A DNA stretch of 64,000 bases from JAAYXS01 sp043820985 (GTDB taxonomy: Bacteria > Planctomycetota > Phycisphaerae > UBA1845 > Fen-1342). Every line of letters starts with the position of its first letter. Position 1 is the first letter of the stretch. This document shows positions 49,387 to 58,288 of the stretch, piece after piece. Made by a program: the position numbers and the translations under genes. The notes beneath the pieces were generated by a model that saw only the letters and a program-made list of their open reading frames with translations, was not told the origin of the DNA and did no database searches. Location: the NCBI GenBank assembly GCA_043820985.1, contig JBDRDH010000139.1:27721-91720 (forward strand), read 5' to 3'.

Positions 49387-50949
49387 CTACGATGTTTCCA
49401 ACTGTTGCGATAGGCGGGTGACCAGTTCTTCCAGAGATTCCTTTGAATGCAGGGCCACGAAGTACTCGCGGTCGGTGGCGATTTGGTCGTGCTGCCAGTG
49501 CTGTTCGAGGGTCCGTGCCTGCTGAGCCAGGTCGCTGGCGCGTTGCGGAGCGAGCTTGAGGATGTCCGCGTTCAATTGGCGGATGCCGTCAAATACCTGA
49601 CGACGAGTGGATCGATCGCGCGAGCCGGCGGCGAACAGCTCATCTGACTGCTTAATCAACTCCTGCCGGCGACGCAGCATCTCCGCTAGGATGTCGGTGA
49701 TATAGCGCTGCGGATTAAAGTGGATGTCACGGCTCTGACGCCGGGCGGCCAACAGGTCCGAGCGAGATACGTTCGTACGCGGCAGCGGCAGGTGCAACGT
49801 CGCGCTGACGGTACACATCGGCGGCGGCGTCACGTTCAGGAATCGCCGTAGATAATCATCCGTGATTTCATCGTACCGGGCACCGCCGACGCCGTGGATG
49901 AACAGATCGGCCAGGAAGAGGCGCGCGAACGCCGACAGAGTCAGAGCGCGCGGGCGCAGCCGCCAGCCCTCCGCCTCAAACCGCCAGGGCGCGTCAACAG
50001 CCGCCAGATCAGCTTTTGCAAACTCGCCCACAAGCTGTCGGTCGGCGAAGACACGGACCATGTCGCCGACGTGACTGACATATAACCGCCGACGTGGCTC
50101 GGCGGATCGCGAAATCCACAGTGGCACTTCCGTAAGCTCACCCGAGGTTGCCAACGCCGGCACGGGCCGGAGGGGACTGCGCAAGCGATGCCGGCGGCGA
50201 TAATCCGCCAGGGCGGTGTTATAGTCGCCAGCCAATCGCGGAGCGTGAAGCATCAAGTGTCGAGCGAAGGCGCGGAATTCAGGGGAGTCACAGAGTTGTG
50301 AAATACGCAATTCCGTGATTCCGTCCAATCCGAGCGTCTGCTCTAGCGCGGCGCGGCCCCGGCTTATAGCGTCACAGAAATTGATCTCGTCCGTGCCACC
50401 ACCCAGCCAGGCCTCACTGAATGCCGGCAGCAGGGATGTATCGGAGTGTTCATAAAGCATGGCGACACGTGAGAAGAACTCGCTCCATTTTTCCTGGGGC
50501 ATATCAGCCTGGTCTTCATAAGTCTGCCGCGGATCGTAGCCCGGCAGCGCGATTTCCACTCTGCGCAAATCATCGTCCGCTCTCTGGGGAACTATCACGC
50601 CACCGTGCTTGGGCATATCCGCGTCGACGCTCAGGAAAACCGCCGATCCGCCCGTCGTGGTGGCCAGCTTCCAAACGGCGATCAGCTTGGCCAAGACGCC
50701 GGCGTGGAAGAATTCCGGCTGATGGCCGGTGACCACGACCGGCCCGGCCAGGTTCAGCCGGCGGCGTAATTGGGCCCGCCATTGTGCCAGTGGTCGATCC
50801 AGGATCGATATGTTTTGCAGGTTGTCGGAACCGGCCCGCGCGAGCATGTCGCGCACCTGCGCTGCTGTCGGATCTACCAGGATACCAAGGTGCTCGGAGG
50901 GTACACGCAGCCGAGGGGAACAAACAGTTGCAGCTACAGACAGCGACAT
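49387..50949 (-). CDS. BshC-like protein
   Basis: 520 residues, soluble. VVVTGHQPEFFHAGVLAKLI resembles the VVTGQQPGLFGGP motif of BshC, the enzyme that adds cysteine to glucosaminyl-malate in bacillithiol synthesis, and LADLFIHGVGGARYDEITDD resembles its late FIHGIGGxKYD motif. The C-terminal third is long-helical (ILAEMLRRRQELIKQSDELF). No bshA or bshB is adjacent, so the activity may differ. It overlaps the upstream glycosyltransferase gene by 16 bases, so they are coupled. Confidence 0.6.
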   Translation of the reverse strand: MSLSVAATVCSPRLRVPSEHLGILVDPTAAQVRDMLARAGSDNLQNISILDRPLAQWRAQLRRRLNLAGPVVVTGHQPEFFHAGVLAKLIAVWKLATTTGGSAVFLSVDADMPKHGGVIVPQRADDDLRRVEIALPGYDPRQTYEDQADMPQEKWSEFFSRVAMLYEHSDTSLLPAFSEAWLGGGTDEINFCDAISRGRAALEQTLGLDGITELRISQLCDSPEFRAFARHLMLHAPRLAGDYNTALADYRRRHRLRSPLRPVPALATSGELTEVPLWISRSAEPRRRLYVSHVGDMVRVFADRQLVGEFAKADLAAVDAPWRFEAEGWRLRPRALTLSAFARLFLADLFIHGVGGARYDEITDDYLRRFLNVTPPPMCTVSATLHLPLPRTNVSRSDLLAARRQSRDIHFNPQRYITDILAEMLRRRQELIKQSDELFAAGSRDRSTRRQVFDGIRQLNADILKLAPQRASDLAQQARTLEQHWQHDQIATDREYFVALHSKESLEELVTRLSQQLETS

Positions 50950-51677
50950 ATACTCGGCACCCGCGCGCGTAAAGGCAGCAGCGGTACGCGCTGCAATTCC
51001 TTCAGCAGCACCTCCAGATAATGTTGCAGCCGGGCCGCCGGATCTTCCAGCGTGCCGCTGAACTCGCGGCTGGTGTCGCGGTAGATGCGGCGGACGGGGA
51101 TTTCACAAATCCGCAAGCCGGCACGCACACATTGTACCCAGAACTGGAGCGGGAAGGCGTAGCCGGGCTCATCAAGTGTCAGGCGACGCATGGCCGCCAC
51201 ACGATGGGCCTTGAAGCCACAGAAGGAATCGGTCACTTGCAAGCCGAGGAGCTGCGCCAGCAGGAAATTGATGGTTTGATTGATCTGCCGGCGTTCGGGC
51301 GGGGCCGGGTCATCATCGGGCCAGGCGACCAGGTAGCGCGAGCCGCTGATCACGTCGACGTGATCGCAAGCGGCGCGGGCGACGAACTCGGGGATCCGGG
51401 CGGGCTCGTGCTGCTCATCGCAGTCGATGGTAATGACCCAGTCGTAGCCGCGGCGGTCGGCGTATTTGAAGGCGTCGATCAGGCTCTGCCCGTAACCACG
51501 ATTCTCCGCATGAGTAATAGTCGCGACGTCCGGCCATTCGGCCAGCAGGGCCGGGGTGTTATCAGTCGAGCCATCATCGACCACCAGGATATCCGGCGCC
51601 CGGCGAGTTACCGCATGCAATACACGCGGCAGGTAATGTTCCTCATTATAGACCGGGATAGCTATCAGATATCGCAT
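50934..51677 (-). CDS. Glycosyltransferase family 2, DPM-like without membrane spans
   Basis: 247-residue GT-A enzyme. YLIAIPVYNEEHYLPRVLHA, LVVDDGSTDNTPALL and WVITIDCDEQHEPARIPEFV (metal-binding DCD) are the conserved blocks of dolichol- or polyprenyl-phosphate hexose synthases. No membrane segment is seen. It is followed by the BshC-like gene with a 16-base overlap and preceded, 77 bases away, by a GT28-type gene on the same strand, so the three look like one operon. Confidence 0.87.
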   Translation of the reverse strand: MRYLIAIPVYNEEHYLPRVLHAVTRRAPDILVVDDGSTDNTPALLAEWPDVATITHAENRGYGQSLIDAFKYADRRGYDWVITIDCDEQHEPARIPEFVARAACDHVDVISGSRYLVAWPDDDPAPPERRQINQTINFLLAQLLGLQVTDSFCGFKAHRVAAMRRLTLDEPGYAFPLQFWVQCVRAGLRICEIPVRRIYRDTSREFSGTLEDPAARLQHYLEVLLKELQRVPLLPLRARVPSICRCL

Positions 51678-51754
51678 CCGGCTCCTCCATCAAGACTGCT
51701 GAATCACGCTTCTTTGTTGCCGCTTACAACGATTGTAGCGCCTCCAGCAGGTTG

Positions 51755-52903
51755 TCAAACCGGCTGGTGGTCCAAAAGCCGCAAAGCATCGCGGGCAATA
51801 TGGTCGGCGGCATCCGGACGAGCCAGGCGTTGCGTGCCCTGACGCAAGGCGGCCAGGCGCGCGGGATCCTGCAGCAACTCACTAACGCGCTGGCCCACCA
51901 CCTGCACGTGATTGACCTTGATAGCGGCGCCGTGTTCGAGGAGGCAGTCACTGTTGGCGGATTCATGCCCCGGTATCGGATTGACCACCACCAGGGGCAA
52001 CTCGCAGGCCAGGGCTTCCGCCACCGTCAAGCCGCCGGGCTTGGTCACCACCAGGTCGGCGGCGCGCATCCACGCCGACATCTCCTCGGTGTATCCAATA
52101 ACGTGCACCGAGCGGTCAATGCCTTTGACCTGCGCCGTCAGGCGCCGACACAGGCTTTCATTGCGACCGGTGATGGCCACAATCTGGGCATCGGCGGGCA
52201 TGGCGCACAACTCCCGCAGCACCTGGCTGATCGGTCCAACGCCGAAACCGCCGCACAGGAGCAGGACCACCGGGCGGTCGGGTTGTAAGTGGCAGTGGCG
52301 CCGGGCATCATCCCGCGCAAGTGTGTTGCCAAAACCCGAACGTACCGGGATGCCGGTCACGGCGATTCGCTCGGGGGCGACTCCCCAGGTCGTCAGGAAA
52401 GTACGTCCCGTGGTGGTGGCGGTGTAGTAACGTTCGGTCGGTTCCTGCACCCAGATGCGATGGGGCTCGTAATCGGTGGTAATCGTGACCTGCGGGCAGG
52501 TGAGCTGCCCCTTTTGGCGCAGCTCGGCGACGAGTTCGGCCGACAGGAAATGAGTATTGACGATCAGATGGGGGCGTCGGCGGCGCAGGTAGCGGATGAT
52601 GGGGGCCTTGAACCGGTTTTGGAGGCAAATCCGGAGAGAGTTGGTCCAACTACGCTCACTACGGTTGAGATTATCGTGCAGGCAACCCATCAGGTTGGGC
52701 GCGTGGCGGACCAGGTCGAGATAGCCGCCGCCATACAAACGACGAAAAAACCGGCCGGAGAGTTCCAGGACATCAACGAGTTCGATATCGGCGCGGGGCG
52801 CCTGGATTCGAAAGGACTGTTCCAGCGCGCGGGCCGCGATCAGATGTCCGCTCCCGGCGGTGGCATGGAAAATCAGAATGACATTTTTATCCGCCACGCA
52901 CAC
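51755..52903 (-). CDS. MGDG-synthase/MurG-like glycosyltransferase
   Basis: About 380 residues. The N-terminal domain VILIFHATAGSGHLIAARAL and VNTHFLSAELVAEL matches processive diacylglycerol glycosyltransferases; the donor domain has VLLLCGGFGVGPISQVLREL and VVTKPGGLTVAEALACELPL. It probably makes a glycolipid from diacylglycerol and an NDP-sugar. Starts are GTG at 52903 or GTG at 52897 (then MADKNVILI); I cannot separate them. It heads a three-gene operon with the GT2 and BshC-like genes. Confidence 0.85.
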   Translation of the reverse strand: MCVADKNVILIFHATAGSGHLIAARALEQSFRIQAPRADIELVDVLELSGRFFRRLYGGGYLDLVRHAPNLMGCLHDNLNRSERSWTNSLRICLQNRFKAPIIRYLRRRRPHLIVNTHFLSAELVAELRQKGQLTCPQVTITTDYEPHRIWVQEPTERYYTATTTGRTFLTTWGVAPERIAVTGIPVRSGFGNTLARDDARRHCHLQPDRPVVLLLCGGFGVGPISQVLRELCAMPADAQIVAITGRNESLCRRLTAQVKGIDRSVHVIGYTEEMSAWMRAADLVVTKPGGLTVAEALACELPLVVVNPIPGHESANSDCLLEHGAAIKVNHVQVVGQRVSELLQDPARLAALRQGTQRLARPDAADHIARDALRLLDHQPV

Positions 52904-52983
52904 ATTCTATTTGACTGGTAATCGTAACCGCAACGGCTTGGCCGCCGTCCCCCGATCCGGAGTGGCGCGGGGACATAAAGAAG

Positions 52984-53018
52984 GCCACGGCGTGAATCAG
53001 GTCAATTCACGCCGTGGC
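52984..53018 (-). terminator. Terminator of the histone-like gene
   Basis: GCCACGGCGTGAAT (52984-52997) and ATTCACGCCGTGGC (53005-53018) pair perfectly over 14 bases; on the minus strand CTTCTTTATG follows. Confidence 0.75.
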
Positions 53019-53043
53019 ACACTAGTCTTTTGCCAGGAGCGCG

Positions 53044-53202
53044 TTACTTGGCGCAACGCGTGCCGCACTTGCGGCTGGTCGCTTTCTTCTTGGCCACCTT
53101 CTTTTTGGCGACTTTCTTCTTGGCAACCTTCTTCTTGGCTACCTTCTTCTTTGCGACTTTCTTCTTGGCAACTTTCTTTTTGGCTACTTTCTTCTTAGCC
53201 AT
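53044..53202 (-). CDS. Histone H1-like Lys-rich repeat protein
   Basis: 52 residues: Met, then eight AKKK(V/A) pentads in tandem, then TSRKCGTRCAK. The repeat is like the C-terminal tail of eukaryotic histone H1 and bacterial KAKKV proteins, which coat DNA. The tail has two Cys. AAGGAG lies nine bases before the ATG at 53202. The plus-strand open frame over the same bases (FFLAT repeats) is only its antisense shadow. A 14-bp terminator follows. Gene is monocistronic. Synonymous changes between pentads show that the repeat is under protein-level constraint or is fairly old. Confidence 0.85.
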   Translation of the reverse strand: MAKKKVAKKKVAKKKVAKKKVAKKKVAKKKVAKKKVAKKKATSRKCGTRCAK

Positions 53203-53353
53203 GGCGCTTTTGCTCCTTGAACTGGTACTAGGGTGTACGTGTTCTATCGAGTCGGCGGTTTTTCTAGCGGCTCATCGTCTGGTCGTCAAGCGTCATTCAA
53301 CCGTAATACCATTCTTTCTTCGGCCACTCCGTCCGCATTTCTATTGGAGTTGG

Positions 53354-54103
53354 CTAACGGCGACGCGTCCAGACAGCGCTGGCGTACCTGATGCGGCGTT
53401 GGGCAACGTCGGCCAAACGAGCCGGCGACCACGTAGCCGGCCGCGGCGTGAGATCCAGCCGGCGCGCTAGCGCTGCAATAAAAGCCGTAATCCATTGTTC
53501 CGCCTGCTCCGCGGTTGGATCACCCAGGCTAGCGCCGGGGTGCGCCGTGAATCCGCGCCCCAACAATAACGAACCATGTTGCAGCACGCGGCCATGCGCG
53601 CGGCGCTGGGCACTGCCGAGCAACTTATCGGGGCCAATCACCAGATCCGTGCGACCCGGTTTTTCAAAACAAAAAAAAGGCCCGCGCCGCGGACTGGGAA
53701 AATCAAGCGAATCCGAAGCCATCTCAATCCGAGGCTCATCCGCGGCGCACACTTCGAGCCAGCAAGTATGTACTAGCTTATACAAGACTTCGGGGGCCTG
53801 TTGGGCGGGTGGCCAGTCGTGGTCGATGACCAGGCCATAGGTGATTTCGCGGTCGTGCAGGATGGCCCCCCCGCCAGTTAGTCGCCTAACAACCGGCAAA
53901 GCTCGTAGATCCGCCGGTAGATGCTGTGTCTCACCGTAAGCTTGAAAGTAGCCCAAGCTGATCGTGGGCGGGGTCCAGGCGTAGATGCGCAATGCGGCCG
54001 GGGTAAGACTGTCGGCATACAGCAGGTGCTCGTCACGGGCCATGTTCTCCGGCCCATCCAGGGGTGGATCGCGGAATACCTGTAATAGCGCGGATGGATT
54101 CAT
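53354..54103 (-). CDS. Lipoate/octanoate transferase, LipM-like
   Basis: 249-residue member of the biotin/lipoate ligase superfamily. RLTGGGAILHDREITYGLVI is the substrate-binding loop; CFEKPGRTDLVIGPDKLLGS gives C145 and K160, a Cys placed as in the octanoyltransferase LipM, which loads octanoate from acyl carrier protein onto lipoyl domains. A ligase (LplA) would use the Lys but normally not that Cys. It overlaps the upstream aldehyde dehydrogenase by four bases. Function in lipoylation is inferred from motifs. Confidence 0.8.
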   Translation of the reverse strand: MNPSALLQVFRDPPLDGPENMARDEHLLYADSLTPAALRIYAWTPPTISLGYFQAYGETQHLPADLRALPVVRRLTGGGAILHDREITYGLVIDHDWPPAQQAPEVLYKLVHTCWLEVCAADEPRIEMASDSLDFPSPRRGPFFCFEKPGRTDLVIGPDKLLGSAQRRAHGRVLQHGSLLLGRGFTAHPGASLGDPTAEQAEQWITAFIAALARRLDLTPRPATWSPARLADVAQRRIRYASAVWTRRR

Positions 54104-55539
54104 GCCAATTGGCCGGCCCGGTTGAGAACCAGCAGGCGCCGTTCGGTCATTTCCTCTATCGCGTACCTGACGCCCTCACGTCCCTGGCCGCTATCCTTCA
54201 CGCCGCCATAAGGCATGGCGTCCACGCGCATGCTGGGTATATCGTTTATCACCACGCCACCGACCTCCAGTTCTTCGAAAGCGTAAAAGGCGTGGTTCAA
54301 ATTAGGCGTGAAGACGCCGCACTGGAGGCCATACCGACTGTCATTGGCAAGGCGGATGGCGTCGGGAAAGTTTTCAAATGGCTGGATGGTGGCGACTGGG
54401 CCGAAGACCTCGACGCAACTCACTTTCTGGCGCGGATCGACATTTTCCAGGTAGGTAGCCTCGTAGCAGGGTCCGTGACGCCGGCCGCCACACAACAAAC
54501 GTGCCCCGGCGGCGATGGCTTCATCCACCCAGCTTTCGACGCGCTTGGCATCATCCAGTGTGATCAATGGTCCCAGGAAAGTGTCCTCCGCCAAGGGATC
54601 GCCATATTTTAATTCCCGGGCTCGCGCGATCAGCTTCTTCAGCAGGGCATCGTGGATCTCGGCGTGTGCCAGTACGCGCTGCACGCTAATGCAGCTTTGT
54701 CCGGATTGGTAGAAGGCCCCGAGCGTGATGCGCTGGGCGGCGTAATCCAGGTCGCTGCCACGATCGACAATACAGGCGGCGTTGCCACCCAGCTCAAGCG
54801 TAACCCGCTTCTGCCCCGCACGTGCCTTGAGCCGCCAACCAACCTCCGGCGAGCCGGTGAAGCTGAGTTTTTTAATCCGCTCATCGGTAACCATCAGATC
54901 GGCTTCGCTAGCCGGACAGGGCAAAATCGAGAAGGCCGCGCGGGGCCAGTCGGTCTCGGCCAGGTATTCCCCCAGCATGATCGAACTGATGGGCGTGGCC
55001 GACGCCGGCTTGAGAATCCAGGGGCACCCCACAGCGATAGCCGGTGCGATCTTATGGGCCGCGAGATTCAAAGGGAAATTGAAGGGAGTAATGAACGCAC
55101 ACGGACCAATTGGAAAGCGGCGCAGAAGGGCCTGGTAGCCCTCGGCGCGCGGGCTGATATCAAGCGGCAGCCATTCGCCGCCAATGCGGACAGCCTCCTC
55201 GGCGGCGATGCGCAGCGTATCCACCAGGCGGGTCACCTCGCCGCGCGCGTCCCGAATCGGCTTGCCAACCTCGACGGCAAGGACCTGGCTCAACTCGGCA
55301 TGGTTTTCCTCGACACGCCGCACCAAGTGGTTGAGGATGGCCTGCCGCTGATGCGCGGGCAGTTTGCGGGTCTGTTCAAAGGCGGCGGCGGCGGCCGAAA
55401 TGGCTTCCTGCAGCACGGCACGATCGGCCTGGGCCACGCGGGCCGCCGGCTGACCGGTGTACTTGTTGGTGACAACCAGATCGGCGTTGGGCGCGGCGGG
55501 TTGTCCGGCCAGATAATACGGGTATTTTTCGCGCAACAT
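54100..55539 (-). CDS. NAD(P)-dependent aldehyde dehydrogenase
   Basis: 479-residue enzyme of the ALDH superfamily, oxidising an aldehyde to an acid. LSFTGSPEVGWRLKARAG binds the cofactor; VTLELGGNAACIVDRG includes the general-base Glu; QSGQSCISVQRVL includes the catalytic Cys near 281; NDIPSMRVDAMPYGGVKDSG is the C-terminal segment. It most resembles the lactaldehyde/GapN-like branch. The ATG at 55539 (MLREKYPYYLAG) is typical; 12 more codons upstream are possible. It precedes the LipM-like gene with a 4-base overlap. Confidence 0.9.
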   Translation of the reverse strand: MLREKYPYYLAGQPAAPNADLVVTNKYTGQPAARVAQADRAVLQEAISAAAAAFEQTRKLPAHQRQAILNHLVRRVEENHAELSQVLAVEVGKPIRDARGEVTRLVDTLRIAAEEAVRIGGEWLPLDISPRAEGYQALLRRFPIGPCAFITPFNFPLNLAAHKIAPAIAVGCPWILKPASATPISSIMLGEYLAETDWPRAAFSILPCPASEADLMVTDERIKKLSFTGSPEVGWRLKARAGQKRVTLELGGNAACIVDRGSDLDYAAQRITLGAFYQSGQSCISVQRVLAHAEIHDALLKKLIARARELKYGDPLAEDTFLGPLITLDDAKRVESWVDEAIAAGARLLCGGRRHGPCYEATYLENVDPRQKVSCVEVFGPVATIQPFENFPDAIRLANDSRYGLQCGVFTPNLNHAFYAFEELEVGGVVINDIPSMRVDAMPYGGVKDSGQGREGVRYAIEEMTERRLLVLNRAGQLA

Positions 55540-55597
55540 GAGCGGATCTCCCACCAAGGGCAGCCCGCCGCTCACTTGTCAGCCGGGAGCGCGGGCT

Positions 55598-56413
55598 TTA
55601 AGGCTTGTCGGTGTTTTTTTCGTCCTTGTCCTTCGCGCGACTGTCAACCAGTTCCTTGATATCGTCGGGCAGCTCAAAGCGATCCTTGGGCATCTTAACG
55701 TCGTGCTTGATACTCTCGATGGTGATCACCTGTTCTATATTCACCATACGTTGGCGCGTGGTATGTGGATACATCAGTCCATCGACCTTCTTGTAGTTTT
55801 CGAGGTAAACCTGAACCGGGATTACACCCATCGGGCTAATCACGCGCAGGTCCATTCGGACCATGAGGTAGGTATTCTGATCGATGTACCAGGTCTCCGC
55901 CGCACCTTCCTCGGGTGTCATCGTCAGCTTGAAGCAGGGCCGCTCACCCACTATCTCCATGGCGACGCACTCAGCCTTTTTGTAGAGCTTCTCCCAATGG
56001 GCGAGTCCATTGAAAGTCGACAGGCGGCGTTTCTGGGCACGTTCTTCACCCTCCATGATCCGTGGGCCAATCACTGCCTCTCTTTCCCAGTAGATCTTCC
56101 CATCCGTACCGATCTCATTTTTGCCATAGCCGGGGATTTCAATAATTGACAGAGACTTGTCAGGCGCTTCCTCGTAGGAAGTCAAGGTGCCCTGGATACC
56201 CTGAGCCGGCATGCCGAAAGTACCGGTTGAAACACGATTGTGGTACTTGGCGGCCAGCGCCTTGCCGCCCATTGCGTCGACCGTTTTGTGCAGAATCTTT
56301 TCCGCCTTGGGCAGATCCTCGCCCTGGGCGCAAGCCGTGCCGGCCAGCAGCAACAGCACCAGCACGCCGGTGGCCAGTCGTTTAACACAGAGCGCTATTT
56401 GACCAGTCGTCAT
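55598..56413 (-). CDS. Secreted LolA-like/DUF4292-like protein
   Basis: 271 residues with a signal peptide (VLVLLLLAGTACAQGEDLPK; cleavage after ACA, or lipidation at the Cys). The mature part KILHKTVDAMGGKALAAKYH and VYLENYKKVDGLMYPHTTRQ fits outer-membrane lipoprotein carrier-like or similar half-barrel proteins with a YxxVDGLxxPxxxxxxxxG pattern. The C-terminus is Lys/Asp-rich. It stands alone between ALDH and S41 peptidase genes, same strand. Cargo unknown. Confidence 0.7.
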   Translation of the reverse strand: MTTGQIALCVKRLATGVLVLLLLAGTACAQGEDLPKAEKILHKTVDAMGGKALAAKYHNRVSTGTFGMPAQGIQGTLTSYEEAPDKSLSIIEIPGYGKNEIGTDGKIYWEREAVIGPRIMEGEERAQKRRLSTFNGLAHWEKLYKKAECVAMEIVGERPCFKLTMTPEEGAAETWYIDQNTYLMVRMDLRVISPMGVIPVQVYLENYKKVDGLMYPHTTRQRMVNIEQVITIESIKHDVKMPKDRFELPDDIKELVDSRAKDKDEKNTDKP

Positions 56414-56502
56414 AGGCCAACCATTCATCGGGACTACTCCTCAAATTGCGTTCACTAGTTATCGAGTTCCACGCCTGTCAGGCCACCTGCCGGCCGCGCG
56501 GC

Positions 56503-57948
56503 TTACGGTTGCGCGTGAATCCACTCCACCGCCGCTTCCAGCACCACATCGCGATTGGCCAGCAAGCTAGCCCGTGTGGGCCTGACGACCGTGTCGGGGA
56601 TCACTCCGCGCCCTTCCAGGCGCTGGCCGCCAGCCGAAACATAGTCAGCAATGGCATACTGAAATCCGTCCCCATTAGGTAATTTTTCGATCACCGATGG
56701 CAGAGCCGCGCCGGCACTGGTTGTGCCAAAGATGCGTGCGCGTTCCAGACCTTGCAGGCCGCCGGCCAATATCTCGGCGGTGGATGCGGAAGCGCCGTCA
56801 ACCAGGATGGCCAGCGGCCCGTCGTACGTCCAGGCGCGCGAGAAAACAATAAAATTCAGTCGTGTATCGCGCGTGCGCATGTATCCCAACTGCTGGCCGG
56901 GCTCACTAACAAACCAGCCGGACATCCCCATCGACATACCCCCAATGCCGCCGGGATTACCACGCAAATCGAGTACGATACCGTTGGTATCCCGAAAGGA
57001 GCGGATGGCCTGGCCGAACTGCTCCATGACATGGACGGGATCAAAGAAAGTGCTGAGCGCGATATAACCAATATTGTCAGCCAGCAAGCGTGACTCGAAT
57101 GTCACGTACAGGGCCGGCAGGTGTCCAAGCTGGGCACGCTGGCCGGGGTGCCGCACACGCGTGATCTCCAGCGCTACCGGCTGATCGTCGCCATCCAGAA
57201 ATTCTACGTTGACGGTGCTGCCGATGGGGCCGCGCACGCGTCCGGCCACCACCTGGGCGAGAATCAGGTCGCGCAATGTCGAATCGCGGTACTCGGCATC
57301 GATGCCCTCCAGCAATGGCGCCATCTCGCGACCATTAATACTCACGATCTGCCAGCCGGTACTAATTTGCAATTCGTCAGCCGGCAGGCCGGGCCGGACC
57401 CGGGTAACGAGCGCCTGGCCGTCGATAACCCGCACGTCAATACCGATGACGCCATCGCGAGCGTTCCGCCGAGGTCGAGCTGGTTCTGATTGGTCGACCT
57501 CGTCCAGAGTAGTTTGCGCGGCGGATTCCTGGTTCGGCTCTGTATTATCGACAGACTCAGCCGCCTCGTCATCGAGCCCTTCAATACCTGTGTAAACTTC
57601 CGCGGGGATAATGCCGAAGTGCGACTGTTCCAGGCGCGCGATCATGTCATTCATGGCTTGTCGGGCGGCGGACATACTGGACGCTTCGGCGACTTGGGGA
57701 CGCAACTCGTCACGGACCGCCGGCCAGTCCAGGCCACCCAGCTCCGGATCCCAGTGCTTGTCCCTGATGGTTGTCCAGACGTAATCGAACGAATCAAGAT
57801 TCAACTGCTGCTGCTGGGCCGAGAGTGTGACTTCCGTATTCGTCGCCGTCGTGCAACCGGCCAGGAAGAGAGCCGGATAAAGCCAGGATATCAGGACCAG
57901 TGCGGTCAGTCTGGGCACGGCCGGTCCGCTCATTAAAGCGTGTCTCAT
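56503..57948 (-). CDS. S41-family peptidase lipoprotein with PDZ domain
   Basis: 481 residues. ISWLYPALFLAGCTTATNTE has a lipobox (LAGC). An N-terminal helical segment is followed by a PDZ domain (VIDGQALVTRVRPGLPADEL, GWQIVSINGREMAPLL), then the S41 core: YIALSTFFDPVHVMEQFGQA, VLDLRGNPGGIGGMSM and LVDGASASTAEILAGGLQGL with the catalytic Ser. After it, FGTTSAGAALP stands where the carboxy-terminal processing proteases have a catalytic Lys; here that position is not Lys. It may belong to the tricorn/IRBP-like branch or be inactive. A second ATG at 57933 is possible. Confidence 0.85.
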   Translation of the reverse strand: MRHALMSGPAVPRLTALVLISWLYPALFLAGCTTATNTEVTLSAQQQQLNLDSFDYVWTTIRDKHWDPELGGLDWPAVRDELRPQVAEASSMSAARQAMNDMIARLEQSHFGIIPAEVYTGIEGLDDEAAESVDNTEPNQESAAQTTLDEVDQSEPARPRRNARDGVIGIDVRVIDGQALVTRVRPGLPADELQISTGWQIVSINGREMAPLLEGIDAEYRDSTLRDLILAQVVAGRVRGPIGSTVNVEFLDGDDQPVALEITRVRHPGQRAQLGHLPALYVTFESRLLADNIGYIALSTFFDPVHVMEQFGQAIRSFRDTNGIVLDLRGNPGGIGGMSMGMSGWFVSEPGQQLGYMRTRDTRLNFIVFSRAWTYDGPLAILVDGASASTAEILAGGLQGLERARIFGTTSAGAALPSVIEKLPNGDGFQYAIADYVSAGGQRLEGRGVIPDTVVRPTRASLLANRDVVLEAAVEWIHAQP

Positions 57949-58288
57949 ACGATATTTGCCTCCAACAAACGACGCCGATTCCGCTGGCCACCTGACGCAC
58001 GGCTAACTGTGGTCAGAAGCGCTGCCCGGATAACAAGTGTAGTGGTCTGGTTCAGAGTGAACAATAACCCAAGCGCGCTAGAGCCGCGACAGTTGTGGAT
58101 TATTGTCGCGGACAGCCGGGTAAATGCTGCGAGAATTGGCATCGAAAAAACTCAATACCCTCGCAATTTCGAGTATTCGTACAGGTTTCGTGGAACCACC
58201 CCCAGATTCGCACATCTAAATAACTGACCGGCCATCACGCCGGCGTGGTGTGATATCACAACTATGCACCTTGCCAGGAGCATTAACG
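57949..58288. other. Divergent intergenic region S41/VIT-vWA
   Basis: 340 bases without a supported gene. It contains a hairpin CCGCGACA/TGTCGCGG (58084-58111) and two adjacent palindromes near the VIT-vWA start, listed separately. Confidence 0.6.
58236..58260. promoter_or_regulatory. Twin palindromes, candidate operator
   Basis: CACGCCGGCGTG (58236-58247) and TGTGATATCACA (58249-58260) are both perfect 12-base palindromes, one base apart and 28 bases before the ATG at 58289. The second has TGTGA/TCACA half-sites as in CRP-family sites, but with a two-base spacer instead of six. Confidence 0.4.

Noticed and set aside
53030..53470. Plus-strand open frame with FFLAT repeats looking like a membrane protein
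   Set aside because: It is the exact antisense of the AKKKV repeat gene, which has a ribosome binding site and terminator on the minus strand.
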